Position numbers and translations under genes: made by a program. From positions 37,060 to 101,059 of the forward strand of contig DGWD01000006.1 of the NCBI GenBank assembly GCA_002395155.1: 64,000 nt of DNA, given 5' to 3'. The stretch is from Treponema sp. UBA4267 (GTDB taxonomy: Bacteria > Spirochaetota > Spirochaetia > Treponematales > Treponemataceae). This document shows positions 59,025-64,000 of the stretch, piece by piece. Each line of letters begins with the position of its first letter. Position 1 is the stretch's first letter. A model generated the notes under the pieces. It saw nothing but the letters and a program-made list of their open reading frames with translations, made no database searches and was not told the DNA's origin.

Positions 59025-59771
59025 ATGCAGGGATATGTACATCAGTTAGAAAGTTTTGGTTGTGCCGATGGACCGGGAAGTCGTTTTATTATCTTCCTTT
59101 CAGGTTGTCCTTTGCGCTGTCTTTATTGCCACAATCCTGATACCTGGAATATGAAGGATGGAAAGCTTTATACCGTTGAAGAACTTTTAAAAGAAGCTGA
59201 AACCTGCCGGGACTACTGGGGAAAGAAGGGTGGTATTACAGTAAGTGGTGGAGAGCCTTTATTTCAGATTGATTTTCTTATTGAATTGTTTGAGGAATGT
59301 AAGAAAAGAGGGATTAATACCTGTATTGATACTGCTGGTGCTCCTTTTACAAAAGAAGGTCCCTGGTTTGAAAAGTTTCAGAGACTAATGAAAGTTACAG
59401 ATATTCTTCTGATGGATATTAAGCATATAAACGAAGAAGAACATGTAAAACTTACAGGAAGAACAGGAAAGAACATTCGTGAAATGTTTGCTTATCTTGA
59501 TGAAATAAAAAAGCCAATTTGGATTCGTCACGTGCTTGTTCCAGGCATTACAGATAATGATGAATATCTTACACAGACAAGAGATTTTATCCGTACTCTT
59601 CACAACGTTGAACGTGTAGAAATTTTACCTTATCACGGTCTTGGTGCAATGAAGTATAAGGATTTGGGAATTGATTATCCTTTGAAAGATTTGGAAAGTC
59701 CAAGTGTAGAAAGAGTTCAGAATGCAAAGAAGATTCTTGAATGTGAAAAATATACAAAATGGCGTGAATAA
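59025..59771 (+). CDS. pflA: Pyruvate formate-lyase activating enzyme
   Basis: PflA is the radical SAM enzyme that places the glycyl radical on PflB. The ATG at 59025 with GGGAG seven bases before it is chosen; the frame is open back to 58980. The ~248-residue product has the 4Fe-4S motif SGCPLRCLYCHNPDTW (near residue 29), GGITVSGGEPLFQ, and DTAGAPF, all diagnostic of the family. It lies 6.1 kb from pflB on the same strand. No separate promoter was identified beyond the repeat copy C region. Confidence 0.93.
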   Translation: MQGYVHQLESFGCADGPGSRFIIFLSGCPLRCLYCHNPDTWNMKDGKLYTVEELLKEAETCRDYWGKKGGITVSGGEPLFQIDFLIELFEECKKRGINTCIDTAGAPFTKEGPWFEKFQRLMKVTDILLMDIKHINEEEHVKLTGRTGKNIREMFAYLDEIKKPIWIRHVLVPGITDNDEYLTQTRDFIRTLHNVERVEILPYHGLGAMKYKDLGIDYPLKDLESPSVERVQNAKKILECEKYTKWRE

Positions 59772-59836
59772 TTGGATAAGCTTTAACGCTTTTCAAAAAA
59801 ATACCGCCCAACAGTGGGCTTACACAGGAGTAACCT

Positions 59837-60241
59837 ATGTCAAAATATTTAGATCGTGCAAAAGAAATTCGTGCAATTGTAGAACCTCATCACAATTGTG
59901 CACAGTCGGTTCTGATGTCTTTTACACAGAGCCTTAATCTTGATGATGAAACTGCCTTTAAAATTGCCACTGCCTTTGGAGGCGGCATGAAAAGCGGTAT
60001 TACTTGTGGAGTAATTACTGGGGGCCTTATGGTTCTTGGCCTTTTTGATGTAGATTCACCTGCTGATACTCAGGCCTTGGTAAAATATTTTCAGAGCCGT
60101 CACAGCGATATGTTAAACTGTGCAGATCTTTTAAGGGCAAATGCTGCAGCTGGAGGAACTCGAAAACCCCACTGCGACGCCCTCGTTTACGAGATGGTAG
60201 AATACGTAGAAAAAGTACTTAAGGAAAAAAGAAAAATTTAA
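59837..60241 (+). CDS. C_GCAxxG_C_C family protein
   Basis: A 134-residue protein with the spaced cysteines of this family: HNCAQS (about residue 21), FGGGMKSGITCGVITGGLMVLG (cysteine near 58), LNCADLL (near 94) and PHCDALV (near 111). Members are thought to be redox-active or to bind a metal cluster, often in anaerobes; the reaction is unknown. A small hairpin (GCCCA-ACAG-TGGGC, 59806-59819) and AGGAG precede the ATG. It follows pflA by 65 bases and may be in its transcript. Confidence 0.85.
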   Translation: MSKYLDRAKEIRAIVEPHHNCAQSVLMSFTQSLNLDDETAFKIATAFGGGMKSGITCGVITGGLMVLGLFDVDSPADTQALVKYFQSRHSDMLNCADLLRANAAAGGTRKPHCDALVYEMVEYVEKVLKEKRKI

Positions 60242-60312
60242 GCTTTCATTTTTTTCTGCTTAATAATGAGCATTTTTCCGGATTCATAAGAATTTTGCGA
60301 AAATACACTCTA

Positions 60313-60387
60313 TTGAGATAAGTCCTTTTTTTCTATATAATAGTTTCACTATTCAGTTCTAAAGTCATTACTGTGACTGAAACAGTA
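60313..60387 (+). promoter_or_regulatory. gatB promoter and structured leader
   Basis: TTGAGA (60313-60318), 17 bases, TATAAT (60336-60341). The ~58-base leader can form three mutually exclusive short stems: TTCAGT/ACTGAA (60352-60357 with 60376-60381), AGTCA/TGACT (60363-60367 with 60374-60378) and TACTGT/ACAGTA (60369-60374 with 60382-60387). Confidence 0.6.
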
Positions 60388-60405
60388 TTTTAATTGAGGA
60401 TAAAA

Positions 60406-61947
60406 ATGATAGATAAGTGGGAAATTGTAATCGGTTGCGAAATTCATACTCAGCTTTTGACTAAAACCAAGGCCTTCTGTGCCTGTGAAAACCGCTACGG
60501 TGGAATGCCAGACACTCGTGTTTGCCCTGTATGTCTTGGTTTGCCTGGAGCTATGCCACGCATTTCAAAAGGATATGTTGAACTTGGCGCAGTAGCTGGT
60601 CAGGCCCTCAACTGTAATATCGCACGTTTTACAAAATTCGACCGTAAACATTACTTTTACCCTGACCTTGCAAAGGGGTATCAGATTACTCAGTATGATG
60701 TTCCTCTTTGTACAGACGGATATGTAGATTTGCCTTTCCGTTCTTTCCCAAAGGATGAACAGCCAGGTGGACCAAAATGCCGCCCACAGAATTTTAAAGG
60801 CCAGGATTGTATCATTGAATCTAACGGAGAAAAATATCGTCGTGTTCGCGTAGAACGTATTCACCTTGAGGAAGACGTAGGTAAGTCACTCCATCTTCAG
60901 GGGGCTCACTCTTATATCGACTATAACCGCTGTGGTACTCCACTTATTGAAATTGTAACAAAACCAGATATGACTTCTCCAGATGAAGCAGCTCTTTTTA
61001 TGCAGACTGTTCAGGAAATCCTTCGTTATGTAAAAGTAACAAACGGTAACCTGGAAGAAGGAAATATGCGTTGTGATGCCAACATCAACCTTAATATTTG
61101 GGAAGATGGAAAACTTTATCACACTCCAATTTCTGAAATTAAGAACCTTAACTCTTTCAAGTCTATTCGTGAAGCATGTACTTACGAAGCTCAGAGACAG
61201 CTTAAAGAGTTCCAGGAAAATCGTCAGGAGTTTGTTGCAGGGTATAAGAACACAATGAACTGGGATGAAGAAAAGGGGGTTACACAGATTATGCGTACTA
61301 AAAACTCTTTTGTTGATTACCGTTTCGTTGTTGAACCTGATATCAAACCATTTAGCGTTAGTGAAGAATTGATTGCAAATGCACTTAAACAGGTTGGTGA
61401 ACTTCCTGAAGCAAAACGTCAGCGTTATAAGAAAGAATATGGAATGACTGATTTTGATGTTGAAACTATTACTTCAACAAAAGATTTGGCAATGTTCTTT
61501 GAAGCCGCTGCTACAAAATCAAAGAATCCTAAAAAGGCTGTAAATATCATTCTTGCAGAATTGCTTGCAGTTTTGAACGAAAAGAAAGAAACAATTAATG
61601 ATGTAAAAATTACACCAGCTCATATTGCAGAACTTGCTGATGCTTTGGAAGATGGAAAGATTACTTCAAAGCAGGGTAAGGAAGTATTTGCCGAAATGAT
61701 GGCTACAAACAAAATGCCTTCTGTAATTATTAAAGAAAAGGGTATGGAAGTTGTAAGTGATGCCGGCGAAATTGATAAGATTGTTCAGGATGTAATTGCG
61801 GCAAATCCAAAAGCTGTAGAAGACTTCAAGGGTGGAAAAACAAATGTAGTTGGATGGCTGATGGGGCAAGTCATGAAGCAATCTCATGGTAAGGCTAATC
61901 CAAAACAGGCTACAGAGATTTTGAATAAATACTTGAGTCAGCTCTAA
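60406..61947 (+). CDS. gatB: Aspartyl/glutamyl-tRNA amidotransferase subunit B
   Basis: GatB, with GatA and GatC, converts Glu-tRNA(Gln) and Asp-tRNA(Asn) to the amidated forms; it holds the kinase site and binds tRNA. The ATG at 60406 is chosen, behind TTGAGGA; the TTG at 60394 lies within that site. The 513-residue protein shows WEIVIGCEIHTQL, the zinc cysteines (CACENRYGG...CPVCLGLPG), YFYPDLAKGYQITQYD, EEGNMRCDANI and a YqeY/GatB C-terminal domain (VGWLMGQVMKQSHGKANP). gatA and gatC are not in the window. A terminator follows. Confidence 0.95.
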   Translation: MIDKWEIVIGCEIHTQLLTKTKAFCACENRYGGMPDTRVCPVCLGLPGAMPRISKGYVELGAVAGQALNCNIARFTKFDRKHYFYPDLAKGYQITQYDVPLCTDGYVDLPFRSFPKDEQPGGPKCRPQNFKGQDCIIESNGEKYRRVRVERIHLEEDVGKSLHLQGAHSYIDYNRCGTPLIEIVTKPDMTSPDEAALFMQTVQEILRYVKVTNGNLEEGNMRCDANINLNIWEDGKLYHTPISEIKNLNSFKSIREACTYEAQRQLKEFQENRQEFVAGYKNTMNWDEEKGVTQIMRTKNSFVDYRFVVEPDIKPFSVSEELIANALKQVGELPEAKRQRYKKEYGMTDFDVETITSTKDLAMFFEAAATKSKNPKKAVNIILAELLAVLNEKKETINDVKITPAHIAELADALEDGKITSKQGKEVFAEMMATNKMPSVIIKEKGMEVVSDAGEIDKIVQDVIAANPKAVEDFKGGKTNVVGWLMGQVMKQSHGKANPKQATEILNKYLSQL

Positions 61948-61968
61948 TTTTGCTGCTTCTTTATTAAG

Positions 61969-62012
61969 GCTCCTGTGCTTGAAGTTTATTTCAATTGCAG
62001 GAGTTTTTTTGT
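61969..62012 (+). terminator. Intrinsic terminator after gatB
   Basis: CTCCTG pairs with CAGGAG (and TTGAA with TTCAA inside), followed by a T-run. Confidence 0.8.
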
Positions 62013-62063
62013 TTTAAACTCTTTGTAGATAGATTTGTACAATTTTCTAGTCAAATTTTTACA

Positions 62064-62092
62064 TTGATACTATTTATTAATCAACTTATAAT
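62064..62092 (+). promoter_or_regulatory. Promoter of the GH94 gene
   Basis: TTGATA (62064-62069), exactly 17 bases, TATAAT (62087-62092). Expected transcription start is about 62099, giving a leader of about 73 bases. Confidence 0.75.
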
Positions 62093-62110
62093 TTATAATA
62101 AGATTCTACA

Positions 62111-62131
62111 ACGTTGGAGTAGGACCAACGT
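62111..62131 (+). promoter_or_regulatory. Hairpin or operator in the GH94 leader
   Basis: ACGTTGG (62111-62117) and CCAACGT (62125-62131) are perfect inverted arms around AGTAGGA, about 12 bases past the expected transcription start. It could be a repressor operator (for example a LacI-type sugar regulator) or a leader hairpin. Confidence 0.55.
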
Positions 62132-62171
62132 AGAAACTAGAAATATAAAGACTATTTTATTGAGGGAAAGG

Positions 62172-64000
62172 ATGAAATACGGTTATTTCGACGATGACAA
62201 AGCAGAATATGTCATCACTCGTCCAGACACTCCAACCTCTTGGAGTAACTATCTTGGATCTACAGTTTATGGGGCTGTCATTACAAACAATGCCGGCGGT
62301 TATGGCTTTTATAAGTCAGGAGCTCAGGGACGTTTTATGCGTCTTCGCTTCAATGCTGTTCCAATGGATCAGCCAGGACGTTATTTCTATCTTCGCGATC
62401 AGGAAGATGGAGATTTCTGGTCAGCTTCTTGGCAGCCTGTAGGAAAACCTCTGGATCAGTATAAATCTGAATGCCGTCATGGAACTGCATATACAACAAT
62501 TACATCTGAATACAAGGGAATTAAATCTGAAACAAAGTATTATGTTCCTCTTGGACAGAACTTTGAATACTGGCGTCTTAAGGTAACTAACACTTCTGAT
62601 AAGACTCGTAAAATCCGTGTATTCTCTTACTGTGAATTTGCTAACCAGTGGAATACAACTCAGGATCAGGTAAACCTCCAGTATTCTTTATTCATTGTAA
62701 AAGGTGAAAAAGTTGGAGATAATCTTCTCCGCTATTCTATTCAGGATAATCTTTACATCCAGCACCCAGAATGGGATGTTGGTGGTGCATATATGAGCCA
62801 GTGGGTAGCCCTTGTTGGTACACCAATGACCGGTTTTGATACAAGCCGTGAAGCATTTATTGGAACTTATGGTTCTTACGAACATCCAAAGGCTGTTGTT
62901 GACGGTGCTTGTACAAACTCTGAAGCATACGGAGATAACTCTTGTGGAACAGTTCAGGGTGATCTTGAACTTAAACCAGGCGAAACAAAAGAAATCATGC
63001 TTATGCTTGGTATTGATGATGCAAGAGATGTTGGACAGAAAATCGTAAATGAATTCGGAAACTTCAAACGTGCAGATGAAGAATTTGAAAAGCTTGTTAA
63101 TAACTGGCATGCAAAACTCGGTTCATTCAAGGCAATCACTCCAGATGAAGATATCAACCACACAGTAAATGTATGGGGACTTTACAACTGTTTGATTACC
63201 TTTGCATGGTCTCGTGCTGCATCTTTAGTATACAACGGAGAACGTGATGGTCTTGGTTACCGTGACTCTGTACAGGATATTCTTGGTGTTTCTGCTGCAA
63301 TTCCAGAAGAAGCAGAAGAACGCCTTGTAAGAATGATTTCTGGTCAGTGTCAGAATGGTGGTGCTGTTCCTGTAATTTCTAAGGACTTCAACGCTGGTCA
63401 CGAAAAGGCTCCAAAGCCAGAAGAATTCCGTTCAGATGACTGTGAATGGTTCTTCAATGCTGTTCCATGTTTCGTTGCAGAAACTGGTAAGTTTGATTTC
63501 TATAACAGAGTTGTTCCTTATGCTGATGGTGGAGAAGCAACTGTATTTGGTCATTTGAAACGTGCCCTTGAATTCAACCTTGAAAGAATGGGTGCAGACG
63601 GACTTCCTTGCGGTCTTTTGGCTGACTGGAACGACTGTCTTAAACTTGGTTACCACGGAGAATCTCTCTTCGTTGCTTTCCAGCTCCGCTTAGGTCTTAC
63701 AACTTATGCTGATATTGCAACTCGTCTTGGAAAGAAAGATGAAGCTGACTGGGCTTTAGCTCAGCGCAAAACTCTTGATGAAAATATTCAGAAAAAATGC
63801 TGGGATGGAAAATGGTTTATCTGGGCTGTTGGCGAAGATGGAACTGTTTACGGTACTCAGTCAATTGAAGAAGGACAGATTTACTTTAATACTCAGGTTT
63901 GGGCTGTTATGTCTTCTGCTGCAACTGCAGAACAGGCTAAACTTTGTATGGAAGCTGTAAAAGAAAAGCTTGCAACACCTTATGGACTTATGCTTTGTGC
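62172..64000 (+). CDS. GH94 family phosphorylase (cellobiose-phosphorylase-like), 3' end outside window
   Basis: The frame is open from the ATG at 62172 (AAAGG and GAGGG upstream) to the window edge, giving 609 of the ~800 residues usual in the family. The start KYGYFDDDKAEYVITRPDTP and NNAGGYGFYKS match cellobiose phosphorylases; the beta-sandwich N-domain, helical linker and (alpha/alpha)6 barrel are in order. GLGYRDSVQD (near residue 362-369) holds the Asp that serves as general acid in the family, and LLADWNDCL follows. It cleaves a beta-linked disaccharide with phosphate to save ATP. Cellobiose is most likely; chitobiose or laminaribiose cannot be excluded. Confidence 0.88.
   Translation, partial: MKYGYFDDDKAEYVITRPDTPTSWSNYLGSTVYGAVITNNAGGYGFYKSGAQGRFMRLRFNAVPMDQPGRYFYLRDQEDGDFWSASWQPVGKPLDQYKSECRHGTAYTTITSEYKGIKSETKYYVPLGQNFEYWRLKVTNTSDKTRKIRVFSYCEFANQWNTTQDQVNLQYSLFIVKGEKVGDNLLRYSIQDNLYIQHPEWDVGGAYMSQWVALVGTPMTGFDTSREAFIGTYGSYEHPKAVVDGACTNSEAYGDNSCGTVQGDLELKPGETKEIMLMLGIDDARDVGQKIVNEFGNFKRADEEFEKLVNNWHAKLGSFKAITPDEDINHTVNVWGLYNCLITFAWSRAASLVYNGERDGLGYRDSVQDILGVSAAIPEEAEERLVRMISGQCQNGGAVPVISKDFNAGHEKAPKPEEFRSDDCEWFFNAVPCFVAETGKFDFYNRVVPYADGGEATVFGHLKRALEFNLERMGADGLPCGLLADWNDCLKLGYHGESLFVAFQLRLGLTTYADIATRLGKKDEADWALAQRKTLDENIQKKCWDGKWFIWAVGEDGTVYGTQSIEEGQIYFNTQVWAVMSSAATAEQAKLCMEAVKEKLATPYGLMLC

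Overview
The window is AT-rich DNA from a host-associated, saccharolytic treponeme (Spirochaetota), probably a gut or rumen Treponema; the genus is inferred from gene content, not tested. Pointers are a 1383-residue TPR protein that resembles the spirochaete flagellar collar protein FlcA, many secreted or lipidated orphans with relaxed lipoboxes, an anaerobic pyruvate formate-lyase with its activase, and carbohydrate enzymes (GH94 phosphorylase, GH127-type enzyme, a CBM48-like secreted protein). Coding is dense. No tRNA, rRNA, CRISPR array, transposase, integrase or phage gene was recognised.

Layout. 1-5.8 kb: housekeeping genes (secD end, secF, ispH, ndk, gpsA, ffh). 6-14.7 kb: envelope and flagellum-related genes (CBM48-like protein, FlcA-like TPR protein, polyprenol/diacylglycerol kinase-like protein, membrane and secreted orphans). 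14.8-25.9 kb: U32 protein, an SSB-like protein, a 648-residue orphan, a PadR/HAAS/DUF4097 operon with a clear operator, hisC, a phosphodiesterase, a formylglycine-generating-enzyme-like protein and CorA. 26.2-42.1 kb: one co-directional, tightly overlapping run of 12 genes holding a reduced type II secretion system (secretin, ATPase, short GspF, GspG, two tiny pseudopilin-like proteins, a GspL-like bitopic protein), two small envelope proteins, a clostripain-family lipoprotein, a 1962-residue RHS/YD-repeat protein with a possible cysteine-peptidase-like tail, and a small exported protein placed where an immunity gene would be. 42.2-64 kb: metabolism and signalling (COG0523 GTPase, pdxK, DUF2804, beta-CASP nuclease, pflB, HAD phosphatase, GH127-like enzyme, RluA, chemoreceptor, pflA, gatB, GH94).

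The most notable unexplained structures are: (1) the self-contained secretion-plus-RHS operon; (2) a 152-153 bp tandem array after pdxK in which each unit carries the last 21 codons, stop codon and terminator-like hairpin of pdxK, echoed by a 77 bp duplication of the pflB tail; (3) a dispersed ~72 bp two-hairpin repeat present three times, each time directly behind a terminator T-tract in the same orientation and with one compensatory base-pair change; (4) several genes (ispH, ndk, hisC, pdxK, rluA) whose best promoter lies so close to the start codon that the mRNA should be leaderless or nearly so.

How parts work together: pflB and pflA form the anaerobic pyruvate-cleavage pair; GH94 and the GH127-like enzyme fit plant-glycan use; SecD/SecF, Ffh and the type II-like system form an export route for the many signal-peptide proteins; PadR, HAAS and DUF4097 form a small autoregulated envelope-response unit.
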